From: Raineya sp.
GTDB lineage: Bacteria; Bacteroidota; Bacteroidia; Cytophagales; Thermonemataceae
Direction of reading: 5' to 3'
NCBI GenBank assembly: GCA_025454915.1
Contig: JALONN010000001.1
Span: 1-64,000, forward strand
DNA length: 64,000 nucleotides
The notes under the pieces are model-generated. The model was not told the origin of the DNA, did not search any database, and saw only the letters and a program-made list of their open reading frames with translations. Shown piece after piece: positions 17,680-26,916 of the stretch. How positions within the stretch are numbered: position 1 is the stretch's first letter; each line of letters begins with the position of its first letter. Both the position numbers and the translations under genes were made by a program.

Positions 17680-19818
17680 ATGTTATCTTTATTTCCAAAG
17701 TGGTTATTAAACTCGAATATCTACTCATTGTGTGTTATTGATTTAGAGGGTAGGTACATCTTTGTCAATGAATATTTTAAAAGAAAATTTGGTTTTCTTG
17801 AGCATGAAATCATTGGCAAATGTTTTGAAGAAACAATACACCCAGATGATATAGAAAAATGCCGAAATGCTTCTTATCAGTGCATTACGGAACATAATAC
17901 CATTATTGAAGTTCAACTTCGTAAACCTTACCAGAATAAAAAGGAGTATTGGTGGACGAACTGGGAGTTCTCATTACTAAAAAATGAGCAAGACCAAATT
18001 CTAGGGATATTATGGGTAGGCTATGATATTACGTCTCTTCAAGAAGCTCAAAAACAAACACAAGAGATAGTTCAAACAGATGAACACATCTTTGAAACAC
18101 TCACAGATGGCTTTTGCATTTTGAATAAAAAATGGGAATTTATCAAAATTAGTGATAGTGCAGAACAAACCTTTCGCATCCCTAAAAATAAAATTTTAGG
18201 AAAGAAATTCTGGGATATTTTTCCTAAAAACCCATCAGCCAAATATACCAAACAACTTCCACAAGCCATGAAAAAACAAGTAATAGTTCAGTTTGAAGAC
18301 TATTATGCTCCTTTAAATGTATGGTTTCGGATAGTGGCTCACCCTTCTCAGAAAGAACTCATCGTATTTTTTAAAGATATTACAGAGCAAAAAAATGCTC
18401 AAGAAAAACTTTTGGGAACAAAAGACAAATTAGAGATTATACTTAGTACCTCATCAGACAGCAATGTTCTGATAGATAAAAACTATAAAATCATTGAATT
18501 CAATACAACTGCTCAAAAATTTGTAGAAATTTTGTATGATAAAAAAATTGCGAAAGGGCAACACATAAGCGAATATTTACTACCTGATACAGAGCAAGAT
18601 TTTTATGATAATTTTGAAAAATCTTTAAAAGGTGAAATCATAGAAAAAGAAAGGGAAATTAGTTTCAACGAGAACCTAAAAATATGGTTTTTAGTTAAAT
18701 ATATGCCTTTTCGAGATACCAAAAGCAATTCTATGGGTGTGATATTTAATGTGACACACATAGACAAACACAAAAGGATAGAAGAAAAACTTAAACAATC
18801 AGAATATATTTTAAAAGCAATTTATCATAGCTCCAATGAAGCTTCCATCTTTATTGGAAAAGATTTAAAAATTATCTACTTCAACCATTTAGCCAAAGAA
18901 ATAACAAAAAAACGTTTTCAGAAAGAAATTCAGATTAAAGGTTCTATGCTTGATTTTGTTGAGCATGAATTTCAAGAAGAATTTCTCAATAGTTACATGA
19001 AAAGTTTGAAAGGGGAAGTCATAGAAATTGAAAAAAAATATGATGAAAGAGATTTTTTGATGTCATTGGTGCCTGTTTATGACAATGAACAAGATTTGGT
19101 TGGAGTATCATATAATATCAGGGAAATTTCAGAAATTAAAAAAGTTGAGAAACAACTCTCCGATACCCAAAAAGAACTTAATTATTCTAATCAGTTACTC
19201 AAAACAATTCTTGAAAGTCCCAAGGGAAGTATTATTTATGCTTTGGATAAAAAAATGAAGTATTTGTTTTTTACAAGTAGCCATAAAGAAACAATGAGGC
19301 GTATTTGGGGGATTGATATTCAGTTGGGAGGAAGTATGCTGAATTATATACATCATAAAAAAAGTAAAAAGCAAACACAAGATTATTTACAAAAAGCTTT
19401 GGAAGGACACTATTTTACTGAAATTGAAGAATATGGAGAGTATGAATCACATAGAATGTATTGGGAAAATAGGTATTCTCCTATCATTAATGAGTACAAT
19501 GAAATAGTAGGAGTAACTGTATTTGTAACAGATATTACAGAAAGAAGAAACAGTGAAATAAAAGTTATTCAACAAAATGAAAGACTTCAATCTATAGCTT
19601 GGCAACAATCGCATGGAGTAAGAAGACCAGTAGCCAATATTTTGGGCTTGATAGAACTTTTGAAGGCGGATTTGGATATGAGCACAAGACAAGAATACTT
19701 AGGGTATCTCAAAGAATCAGCTCAGCAGCTTGACCACATCATTCATGAAATTGTAGAAATCGCTAACAGAGAAGATTTAAAAGTGGCAATACGAAGAGAA
19801 TATATACAAGATAGATAA
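17680..19818 (+). CDS. Multi-PAS sensor with phosphoacceptor helix but no ATPase domain
   Basis: A 712-residue cytoplasmic protein. I place the start at ATG 17680, not the TTG one codon earlier. It has about five PAS domains (roughly 10-115, 125-245, 250-365, 370-485, 500-630); linkers such as ITEQKNAQEKL and ITERRNSEIKV join them. The C-terminus repeats the H-box of the preceding paralogue as QQSHGVRRPVANILGL (His645), with Gly replacing the acidic residue after His. As in the paralogue, no HATPase_c domain follows; the protein ends 67 residues later. The shared last PAS plus HisKA module implies tandem duplication followed by gain or loss of PAS domains. Probably a cytoplasmic sensor working with a separate kinase. 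Confidence 0.75.
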   Translation: MLSLFPKWLLNSNIYSLCVIDLEGRYIFVNEYFKRKFGFLEHEIIGKCFEETIHPDDIEKCRNASYQCITEHNTIIEVQLRKPYQNKKEYWWTNWEFSLLKNEQDQILGILWVGYDITSLQEAQKQTQEIVQTDEHIFETLTDGFCILNKKWEFIKISDSAEQTFRIPKNKILGKKFWDIFPKNPSAKYTKQLPQAMKKQVIVQFEDYYAPLNVWFRIVAHPSQKELIVFFKDITEQKNAQEKLLGTKDKLEIILSTSSDSNVLIDKNYKIIEFNTTAQKFVEILYDKKIAKGQHISEYLLPDTEQDFYDNFEKSLKGEIIEKEREISFNENLKIWFLVKYMPFRDTKSNSMGVIFNVTHIDKHKRIEEKLKQSEYILKAIYHSSNEASIFIGKDLKIIYFNHLAKEITKKRFQKEIQIKGSMLDFVEHEFQEEFLNSYMKSLKGEVIEIEKKYDERDFLMSLVPVYDNEQDLVGVSYNIREISEIKKVEKQLSDTQKELNYSNQLLKTILESPKGSIIYALDKKMKYLFFTSSHKETMRRIWGIDIQLGGSMLNYIHHKKSKKQTQDYLQKALEGHYFTEIEEYGEYESHRMYWENRYSPIINEYNEIVGVTVFVTDITERRNSEIKVIQQNERLQSIAWQQSHGVRRPVANILGLIELLKADLDMSTRQEYLGYLKESAQQLDHIIHEIVEIANREDLKVAIRREYIQDR

Positions 19819-19821
19819 AAT

Positions 19822-19849
19822 AAAAAACCTACTATTTAGTAGGTTTTTT
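19822..19849. terminator. Bidirectional terminator between PAS gene and SRP RNA
   Basis: A 13-bp perfect stem (A-run then CCTACTA at 19822-19834, complement TAGTAGG and T-run at 19837-19849) with a very small loop. It ends transcription of the PAS gene and can also stop leftward reading from the SRP RNA gene. Confidence 0.85.
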
Positions 19850-19860
19850 CAATGCTTTAT

Positions 19861-19947
19861 AAAAAAGCCCAACGCACCGCTCAACCACCTACCCTTGCTG
19901 TATATCTCAACCCTGGGGGGGTTCAGCAGGAGCTGGTCGTGGGCGGG
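19861..19947 (-). ncRNA. ffs: Signal recognition particle RNA (small bacterial type)
   Basis: A GC-rich island of about 90 bases in AT-rich DNA with no ORF. Read on the minus strand it starts near CCCGCCCACGACC, has CUCCUGCUGAACC, then the C-run and the domain IV core (CAGG, apical hairpin, CAGCAAGGG), and closes with GGUGGUUGAGCGGUGCGUU, GGGC and a U-run. The two ends pair (GCCCA/UGGGC). The CAGG/AGCA internal loop is the known Ffh (SRP54) binding site. The sequence agrees with the small SRP RNA of Bacteroidota as I know it. The apical hairpin differs from the GGAA tetraloop form: GUU-GAGAUA-UAC replaces GCC-GGAA-GGC. The exact 5' end is inferred from the promoter. Confidence 0.87.
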
Positions 19948-19949
19948 TA

Positions 19950-19980
19950 CAAAGGTAGAAAAAAAATATATGTTTGCAAA
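19950..19980 (-). promoter_or_regulatory. Promoter of the SRP RNA gene
   Basis: On the minus strand TTTG (19980-19977), a 19-base spacer and TACCTTTG (19957-19950) match the Bacteroidota -33/-7 consensus exactly. Transcription would start near 19945, right at the 5' side of the closing stem of the RNA. Confidence 0.8.
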
Positions 19981-20035
19981 TTTTCTACTGTTTTTTTTTC
20001 AATATTTGCAGACTAAAGACCTTCAATAAAAGTTG

Positions 20036-20707
20036 ATGAAATCTATTCTACAAATAAAAAGCCTGATAGCCAAAGAGTTTCTTTTGGAATGGAGACAGAA
20101 ATATGCTATCAATGGATTAATTCTATATATATCAAGTGCTATTTTTGTTGCTTACTTGAGTTTTAATCTTGAAACCCAAAAGCTACAACCCATTACTTGG
20201 AATACCTTATTTTGGCTTATCTTACTTTTTTCAGCTTTTAATGCCATTGCAAAGGGATTTATGCAAGAAAAGGCAGGAAGGCATTATTATTATTATGGTT
20301 TGGTAAGTCCTTATCTTATAATTATCTCAAAAATAATTTATAATGTACTTCTGATGTTATTGATTACACTGATTGGTTTAGGAGGTTATAGTTTGTTTCT
20401 GGGAAATCCTGTTCAGGACTTACCTTTCTTTATTTTAAATCTTGTATTAGGTGCTATTGGATTTGCGTCAACACTTACAATGGTTTCAGCTATTGCTGCA
20501 AAAGCAAACAATAATTCTGTATTGATGGCTGTTTTAGGGTTTCCTGTAATTCTGCCGATGCTTTTATTGCTCATTAAAGTATCTAAAAATGCAATGGACG
20601 GATTAGATAGGGGATCAAGTGTGGAAGAAATAGTAACTTTAAGTGCTATTAATCTGATAGTTATAAGTGTCTCTTATCTGTTATTTGGTTTTTTATGGAG
20701 AAGTTAG
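20036..20707 (+). CDS. ccmB: Heme exporter protein CcmB
   Basis: A 223-residue integral membrane protein with six hydrophobic segments. The N-terminal helix (LIAKEFLLEWRQKYAINGL) and the GFMQEKAGRHYYYYGLVSP loop are typical of CcmB. CcmB is the membrane subunit of the CcmAB ABC transporter in cytochrome c maturation (system I), which with CcmC and CcmD loads heme on CcmE. I chose ATG 20036 over the TTG one codon upstream. CcmA and CcmC genes are not adjacent here. A terminator hairpin follows directly. Confidence 0.88.
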   Translation: MKSILQIKSLIAKEFLLEWRQKYAINGLILYISSAIFVAYLSFNLETQKLQPITWNTLFWLILLFSAFNAIAKGFMQEKAGRHYYYYGLVSPYLIIISKIIYNVLLMLLITLIGLGGYSLFLGNPVQDLPFFILNLVLGAIGFASTLTMVSAIAAKANNNSVLMAVLGFPVILPMLLLLIKVSKNAMDGLDRGSSVEEIVTLSAINLIVISVSYLLFGFLWRS

Positions 20708-20739
20708 GCTAAGGAGTTATTTTCTTAGCCTAACTTTTA
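20701..20739. terminator. Bidirectional terminator after ccmB
   Basis: A 13-bp perfect stem: AAGTTAGGCTAAG at 20701-20713 and its complement at 20724-20736, with a 10-base loop. It lies between the convergent ccmB and the exported-protein gene. Confidence 0.75.
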
Positions 20740-20742
20740 TAT

Positions 20743-21558
20743 TTACCAATAGTATTTTTCATTGAGATACTGAGCAATACTTCTTTTTGTGTCGCTTCTG
20801 ATGTATCCATTTGGAGTGTTGATATTGTGAACCTGATTATCTTTAAAGGTTATCAATTTTACTTCCTGACTATTCATCTTAGCTGTTGCTTCACCAACAG
20901 TGATATTTAAGTGGTTTTTAATGATATAAGTAATAACAATTTCTCCATTAATGGCTTGACTTTTGTCTTCAATTGTACCAATATTTTTTGAGTCTTGCTG
21001 GATTCTGTTTCCAGATACAAATACCATAGTTTGTCTATTTCTATCTACAAAGTCTGTACTTGAATTTGATGGATTGACGGTGGTATTCGGGTTAGTAGTA
21101 TTTGGATTAGGTTGCTCAATCGGCACATACTGACTAGGTGTGTTGGTAACAGGCAATGTGGGAGGATTGTTAAATAGAGACATAATCTTGTCTTCTCCTG
21201 CTGTACTAAAACCTTCTTTTGTAAGAGCTTCATATTCTACTAAAAAAATTGCCAAATCTCGTGTGATATTAAACCTGCCAGGTGCTTTATATGCTATTCT
21301 TCCTGATTGAACAAATTGTATTTCGTAATAACCATTTCCTTCACCAGTAGGGATTTTTCCATAGACCACTTCTTTTCCAGTAACATCTCTAACAGCAATA
21401 ATTCTTTGGTAAGTTCCATTACCAGGTAAACTTTTGGCAGTCGCCCATTTGACTCCATCTACAAGGATTTCATCCTTTTTTTTGATATGCTCAACTTTTC
21501 TTTGAGCAAAACTTGAAGTTGAAAAACAAAGTGTAAGTAGTAAAATTATTAATTTCAT
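20743..21558 (-). CDS. Exported protein of unknown function
   Basis: A 271-residue protein with a signal peptide (MKLIILLLTLCFSTSSFA) and Gln at +1. The first half (about 20-135) looks folded (VDGVKWATAKSLPGNGTYQR, GNGYYEIQFVQSGRIAYKAP). An Asn/Pro/Thr-rich linker follows (about 145-172), then a C-terminal domain (RQTMVFVSGNRIQQD to the end) with a GTIED strand and a Tyr/Trp terminus. No T9SS domain is present, so it is probably periplasmic. No family is recognised. Confidence 0.6.
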   Translation of the reverse strand: MKLIILLLTLCFSTSSFAQRKVEHIKKKDEILVDGVKWATAKSLPGNGTYQRIIAVRDVTGKEVVYGKIPTGEGNGYYEIQFVQSGRIAYKAPGRFNITRDLAIFLVEYEALTKEGFSTAGEDKIMSLFNNPPTLPVTNTPSQYVPIEQPNPNTTNPNTTVNPSNSSTDFVDRNRQTMVFVSGNRIQQDSKNIGTIEDKSQAINGEIVITYIIKNHLNITVGEATAKMNSQEVKLITFKDNQVHNINTPNGYIRSDTKRSIAQYLNEKYYW

Positions 21559-21608
21559 AATAAAAGGGATTGGTGTGAGTCTAACCGATTACAACAATAA
21601 TGCCAAAA

Positions 21609-23132
21609 TTATGGCATATACCTATGCAAAATTTTAGTTGTAGAACTATCAGTAGTTTGCCCTGTAGCAATATATCCTCTATTTCCTATACTAAACCCAA
21701 CCATTTCAGTACGAGGTTTATCTCTTAATAAATTAGCTTTACGAACCCAAGTATTTGTTTGGGGAGTATACTGCCACAAATCATTTAATAAAGTGCTAGC
21801 ATTTCCTGTACCCCCTACAACATAGCCTTTATTACCAATAACAAACGCAGTAGCATCTGTTCTGGCGGAAGGTATATCAGCTTTACGAACCCAAGTATTA
21901 GTGTTGGGGGTGTATTCCCAAAAATCTGCATTGGGAGCACCTCCAAAAGGGGCGGAGTTTCCCGAACCAACATAAACCTTATTATCTATGACAAATGCAA
22001 TCATGGCAGAACGCCCACCACTTGGATATTTGGTTGCAAAACTCCATTGATCAGAGGAAGTATTATAAACAAAAACAGAGTCAGAGACTTTTCTGCCACC
22101 ATCATCATAAATACCACCAATCATATAAGCTTTGTTATTAACTACAAAAGAAGTAGCTCCTGAGCGAGATTTTACGTTTCCTACTGCAAAATCGCCAAGG
22201 CGTGTCCATATATTTGTAATAGGATTGTAACGAAATATATCTTCAAATCGAATACCAAAAGCACCTTCTCCAATCCCAATATATCCTAAACCATTGAGAG
22301 CAAATGCAACACTTAATTGACGATTTTGCCCCTTTAAATCAGCTTTTCTTGTCCATTTATTTAAATCTCCATCGTATTCCCAAGTACCACGAAATAATCC
22401 TATAAAAGGAATACTACCTCCAACGACATAAGCTTTTCTTCCAATGGTAAAACTCATAGCTTCGGTACGAGCTGTATCAGGTAAAGGTGGCAAGTCAGTC
22501 CAAAAATCTCTTAAAATACTTATATCTTCACTAGAAGTTGTCTCTTTGTCTTTAATCTGTATTTTTATTCTGCCCGATGTTGCATCCATAGGAATACGGA
22601 CAAGCAGACTCACTATACTTGCCTTCAACACTTCTGCCTGAACACCATTAAATGTTACAATATTTTCAGAAGCAATGCTACTAAAATTGATTCCTTGTAA
22701 AACAATAAGGCTATCTATATAACTGGTTTTAGGAGTGAAATCTCTGATAGTTGGGGGTTGATTGTTCTGGTATACTTTGACATTACCTAAAATAGTGTCA
22801 TTATTATTATTTATGGATACTACCATATATGCTCTGTAATACAAATTTTGATTAGCTCCTATGATTGTAGTATCTTGAAAGGTATTGGCAGTTTCTGTTG
22901 CCCCTAAAGGTTTTAGAAGGTTTTGAATAGTTGGATTTGTATTTGACGTATCAGCCATAAAACCATGATCTATGACAGTATATCCTGAAGGTAAATCAAC
23001 AATTTCAGCTTTTAAAGAAACTCTCCCTCCTGCTGTATTTTGGGCTTCTTGAGTAACAAGTAATGGAACACGCTCTATACGATTACACTGCATGAGACTA
23101 AATAGTATAATCATTAATAAAAACAATCTCAT
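21609..23132 (-). CDS. Kelch-repeat lipoprotein with an IPT/TIG domain
   Basis: A 507-residue protein with a lipoprotein signal: MRLFLLMIILFSLMQC, with Cys16 as the likely lipidated residue. After an N-terminal domain (about 20-130) comes an IPT/TIG Ig-like domain (about 130-210: TPKTSYIDSLIVLQGINFSS, IVTFNGVQAEVL). At least five kelch repeats follow (about 210-505) with the pattern 'R.....F.I.NK.YV.GG', such as GNKGYVVGGTG, and TNTWVRKADIP. They would close a beta-propeller. It is likely a surface-exposed or outer-membrane protein that binds partners or glycans; the partner is unknown. Confidence 0.78.
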   Translation of the reverse strand: MRLFLLMIILFSLMQCNRIERVPLLVTQEAQNTAGGRVSLKAEIVDLPSGYTVIDHGFMADTSNTNPTIQNLLKPLGATETANTFQDTTIIGANQNLYYRAYMVVSINNNNDTILGNVKVYQNNQPPTIRDFTPKTSYIDSLIVLQGINFSSIASENIVTFNGVQAEVLKASIVSLLVRIPMDATSGRIKIQIKDKETTSSEDISILRDFWTDLPPLPDTARTEAMSFTIGRKAYVVGGSIPFIGLFRGTWEYDGDLNKWTRKADLKGQNRQLSVAFALNGLGYIGIGEGAFGIRFEDIFRYNPITNIWTRLGDFAVGNVKSRSGATSFVVNNKAYMIGGIYDDGGRKVSDSVFVYNTSSDQWSFATKYPSGGRSAMIAFVIDNKVYVGSGNSAPFGGAPNADFWEYTPNTNTWVRKADIPSARTDATAFVIGNKGYVVGGTGNASTLLNDLWQYTPQTNTWVRKANLLRDKPRTEMVGFSIGNRGYIATGQTTDSSTTKILHRYMP

Positions 23133-23269
23133 AATTTGTAACGAATATTTTTTAGTATAAAATATTGAATTTAGGGCTTTAATGCAAATTATATTTTAAT
23201 GGGTGCTTTGTTTGCAAAGAAATTTAGCATAAATTTAGCGAATTTTACAACATAAAACATACCAAAATT

Positions 23270-26200
23270 ATGCGAATACTCTTATCTTTCTATTTTTTGG
23301 GATTTGTGTTTGGGGCTTTTGCTCAAAAAACAAACAAAATCGCTCAAAATATGGATGTAGTCAAACCTGCCATTAGTTTTGTTGAGAATAAAAACCAATG
23401 GTACAAAGACATTCGATACAGAGCTGAAATACCAGCGGGTTTTCTAGATATTCAAAATGGGGCATTACAATATTTTTTCTATGATGTTATGGCTCTCAAT
23501 AGTCATCATCATGATGAACATAAACCTAGTGAACCCAAAGAAAAACAACCCATTACTTACCATAGCTTTGTTATTAATTTTGAGGGTGCTAATCCTGTAC
23601 AAGCCAAAGCTTCTGAACAAAGTCCTACAAAGTATAATTATTATTTAGGAAATGACCGTAATTATTGGGCAGATGAAGCTTCTGCATACCACAGAATAGC
23701 TTTTGAAAATATTTATAATCAAATTAATTATTATCTGTATAGTAAAGGAACCTCTTTAAAATACGAGTTTCATTTAGAAGCAGGAGCAGACCCTTCGCAA
23801 ATTAAAATGAATTATAACCACACCAATGGTTTAGAATTGTTGCCTGATGGTAATTTGGAAATAAAAACAGCTGTAGGTAGTATATACGAAAAACGCCCTT
23901 ATAGCTATCAAATAATTAAAGGAAAAGTGGTATCAGTTCCTACAACTTTTATCTTGAATGGTAAACAATTAAGTTTTGGTTTCCCAAAAGGGTATAATAA
24001 AAAATACCCATTGGTCATAGATCCTGATTTGATATTTTCAACTTATTCTGGCTCTACTTCTAGTAATTATGGAAATACAGCTACATTTGATAATGATGGT
24101 AATTTGTATTCGGGATCTACATCTTTTGGAACGAGTTTAAGAACGGGCTCTCCAACACCCAACAATTATGGGACTCTAACAGGTACTAATAATATACGTC
24201 TTTACAAATATAATCCAACAGGAACAGTCTTGTTATATGTAACATTTATTGGTGGAAATGATTATGAAATACCACACAGTATAGTAGTAGATGGAAGCCA
24301 ACTAATTGTTTTTGGGGCTACTGGAAATAATACAAGTACAGTTCCAAGTGATAATGGATTCCCAAGAACATTAGGAACAATTTTTCAGGGAGGAACTAAG
24401 GCTGAAATAAATGTATTTAGTACAGAATATCCTAATGGTACAGATTTATATGTGGTAAAACTGAATGCAAATGGAACATTGAATAAATCTAGACTATTGG
24501 GTGGGGCAGGCAATGAAGCAATTAAAGATGATAGTACGGATGGAATTTTAGATCTAGAGTGGACAATCAATAATTATGGTGATGGTAGTAGAGGAGATGT
24601 ATATGTGGATAGTAATGGAGATATATTGATAGCAACTAATACTACTTCAACATCAATTGCAGGAGTAACAGGTACATTGAATGGTGCTCAGGATGGACTT
24701 TTATTGAAATTTGATACCAATTTGAACTTAGTTTTTGGAAGATATTTTGGTGGAAATAAAGAAGATATGGGTTTATCTGTAAAAACAGACGCAACAGGAA
24801 ATATCTTTGTTGGTGGTGGAACAAGAAGTTCCAATTTACCTTCTACAGCAGGTAGTTTGAATCCTAATGCTTTTGGAAATGATGATGGTTTTATAGCTAA
24901 ATTTGATAATAATGGTAATTTAATTAAAAGTACCTATTTGGGTACAGCCAATGCTGATATAGCATTTTTCATTGATTTAGATGCTCAGGGAAATGTATAT
25001 GCTTATGGGCAAGCACAAGGAAGAAACTATCCCATTTTCCCAGCTGTGAACCCACCTTATAGCAATGCAGGTACAGGACAGTTTATTCATAAAATGAATA
25101 ATGACCTTACGATTACAGAGTGGAGTACACGAGTAGGTAGTACTGCTGGAAGTTTTTCACCAACAGCATTTTTAGTAGATAATTGTGGAAATATTTTTAT
25201 CAGTGGGTGGGGAGGTTCATATGGTGTAGCTCTCTTAAATAATGTTCCAGTTACATCCAATGCTTATAAAGGAACAACAGATGGAAGAGATTTCTATTTA
25301 GCTGTTTTTAAACCTAATATGACGGGATTATTGTATGGAACATTTATTGGAGGATCTACAAGTGGTGAACATGTGGATGGAGGAACAAGTCGTTTTTCTA
25401 AAGAGGGAATAGTTTATCATGCAGTATGTACAGATCCAGGATTTTCCACAACTGCTGGTGCATGGGCAACGACTTCATCAGCTGGTTGGGATTGTGCCGT
25501 ATTTAAGTTTGAAACAAGTATCAATGCTAACTTCCAGATGCAAGACCCTATACTTGGAACACCTATTGTAAGTGGAGGAACAGCTTGTTTCCAGACAGTT
25601 AAATTCAAATTCCCTAGTAATGTGACTGAATATGAGACTTTTAAATGGGATTTACTCGATATAGCAGGGAATGTGCTTTTTACTGAATCTGTCAATAAAG
25701 ATTTTGAATATACTTTTACAACCTCTGGAGATTATAAAATTCAATTGGTTGTCACCAATTGTGCTAAAGCTGCACAATCTATTCAGAATTTAGTCATTTC
25801 TCTACCAAATTTTATAGTTTCAGGAGATGCTCAAATATGTAGATTTGGTACAACACAATTGCTTGCAACAGGAGCAAAATCTTACAAATGGACACCCACA
25901 ACAGGCTTGAGCAATCCTAATATTGGAAATCCTATTGCTTCGCCAAACCAAACAACAACCTACACAGTAGAAATGAAAGATGATAACTGTACTATCAAAA
26001 AACAAGTAAAAGTAACTGTTTTACCTGCTGCAACGATAGATTTTAAATACGAATTTGCAAAAGAATGTAATACACCTTATCGTGTAAAACTTTCGTTAGT
26101 GAATGTTGATACAACTAAATTAAGAAATTTTAGATGGAACATGGGTGACTCAAGAACTCTACAAGGTGCAAACCCTCCAGAGTTTGTCTATGGTGAAAAC

Positions 26201-26521
26201 AATAAAGAATTTACCATTACACTTTTAGCTCAAAACGAAAATGGTTGTGATTCTAAAGTAGAGAAGAAAATATTTGTACCAGCAGTTCCTGTATTTCCAC
26301 CTAATGCTATTACCCCTAATGGCGATGGTAAAAATGATACTTTTGAGATAGCAGAAAAAGGATATAAACTTAAAATTTGGAATAGATGGGGTAAAATAAT
26401 CCTCCAAAGTGATGATTATAAAAATGATTGGGGTAAAGATGTGCCAGCAGGTACATACTATTATTTCTTGGAATCGCCATCAGGTGTAAATTGTAACGGA
26501 TGGGTACAAGTAATGAAATAA
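23270..26521 (+). CDS. Large cell-surface protein with T9SS type B (gliding-associated) domain
   Basis: A 1083-residue exported protein with a signal peptide ending GAFA before Gln19. Region ~30-250 (FVENKNQWYKDIRYRAEIPA, GALQYFFYD) matches the N-terminal domain common in Bacteroidota proteins with SBBP beta-propeller repeats. Residues ~255-760 carry those repeats (DSNGDILIATNT, DATGNIFVGGGTRSS, DNCGNIFISGWGG). PKD/Ig-like domains follow (~775-1000). The C-terminus begins FPPNAITPNGDGKNDTFEI near residue 1008 and ends with YYYFLESPSG and NGWVQVMK, the gliding-motility-associated type B sorting domain. It is exported by T9SS; the role (adhesin or gliding-related) is inference. Confidence 0.85.
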   Translation: MRILLSFYFLGFVFGAFAQKTNKIAQNMDVVKPAISFVENKNQWYKDIRYRAEIPAGFLDIQNGALQYFFYDVMALNSHHHDEHKPSEPKEKQPITYHSFVINFEGANPVQAKASEQSPTKYNYYLGNDRNYWADEASAYHRIAFENIYNQINYYLYSKGTSLKYEFHLEAGADPSQIKMNYNHTNGLELLPDGNLEIKTAVGSIYEKRPYSYQIIKGKVVSVPTTFILNGKQLSFGFPKGYNKKYPLVIDPDLIFSTYSGSTSSNYGNTATFDNDGNLYSGSTSFGTSLRTGSPTPNNYGTLTGTNNIRLYKYNPTGTVLLYVTFIGGNDYEIPHSIVVDGSQLIVFGATGNNTSTVPSDNGFPRTLGTIFQGGTKAEINVFSTEYPNGTDLYVVKLNANGTLNKSRLLGGAGNEAIKDDSTDGILDLEWTINNYGDGSRGDVYVDSNGDILIATNTTSTSIAGVTGTLNGAQDGLLLKFDTNLNLVFGRYFGGNKEDMGLSVKTDATGNIFVGGGTRSSNLPSTAGSLNPNAFGNDDGFIAKFDNNGNLIKSTYLGTANADIAFFIDLDAQGNVYAYGQAQGRNYPIFPAVNPPYSNAGTGQFIHKMNNDLTITEWSTRVGSTAGSFSPTAFLVDNCGNIFISGWGGSYGVALLNNVPVTSNAYKGTTDGRDFYLAVFKPNMTGLLYGTFIGGSTSGEHVDGGTSRFSKEGIVYHAVCTDPGFSTTAGAWATTSSAGWDCAVFKFETSINANFQMQDPILGTPIVSGGTACFQTVKFKFPSNVTEYETFKWDLLDIAGNVLFTESVNKDFEYTFTTSGDYKIQLVVTNCAKAAQSIQNLVISLPNFIVSGDAQICRFGTTQLLATGAKSYKWTPTTGLSNPNIGNPIASPNQTTTYTVEMKDDNCTIKKQVKVTVLPAATIDFKYEFAKECNTPYRVKLSLVNVDTTKLRNFRWNMGDSRTLQGANPPEFVYGENNKEFTITLLAQNENGCDSKVEKKIFVPAVPVFPPNAITPNGDGKNDTFEIAEKGYKLKIWNRWGKIILQSDDYKNDWGKDVPAGTYYYFLESPSGVNCNGWVQVMK

Positions 26522-26525
26522 AACA

Positions 26526-26558
26526 AATAAAAAAGGCTCTTTAAGAGCCTTTTTTATT
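26526..26558. terminator. Bidirectional terminator after the type B T9SS gene
   Basis: A 16-bp perfect stem (AATAAAAAAGGCTCTT at 26526-26541, complement at 26543-26558). It reaches into the last codons of the convergent gene at 26554. Confidence 0.8.
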
Positions 26559-26916
26559 CCATAACAAAAACGTATGGAATCTTTGGAATAGGCGTTTCTA
26601 TATTACCATTATAGGTGATTTTAGAAGCCTTTTTGATTTCAAGACTTACTCCTCCATAAATAGTGAAGCCTCTTGGAGTTTCTATTTCCAATAATAAATC
26701 TTCCTGATATAAATTGATAGTCATTTTTAGAATATCCTGATGGGCATCATAAATCAGGTTGTTATCACCTAAGATAAAACTCCAATCACCAGGTTTAAAA
26801 ATAAGCCTTCCATAAATTCCGACAAGGCTAATAGAAGCTTTTGTAATATCTTGTAAAGCTTTTAGATGTTCTTCAGTATCAGGCTTTTCAAAAGAAATGA
26901 TTTTTTCGTTTTTCAT
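26554..26916 (-). CDS. Small soluble protein, unknown
   Basis: A 120-residue protein without signal peptide. It is rich in beta-strand patterns (VGIYGRLIFKPGDWSFILGD, DLLLEIETPRGFTIYGGVSL). Its start overlaps the stop of the upstream membrane-protein gene by 4 bases, so the two are translated together. No family is recognised. Confidence 0.55.
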   Translation of the reverse strand: MKNEKIISFEKPDTEEHLKALQDITKASISLVGIYGRLIFKPGDWSFILGDNNLIYDAHQDILKMTINLYQEDLLLEIETPRGFTIYGGVSLEIKKASKITYNGNIETPIPKIPYVFVME

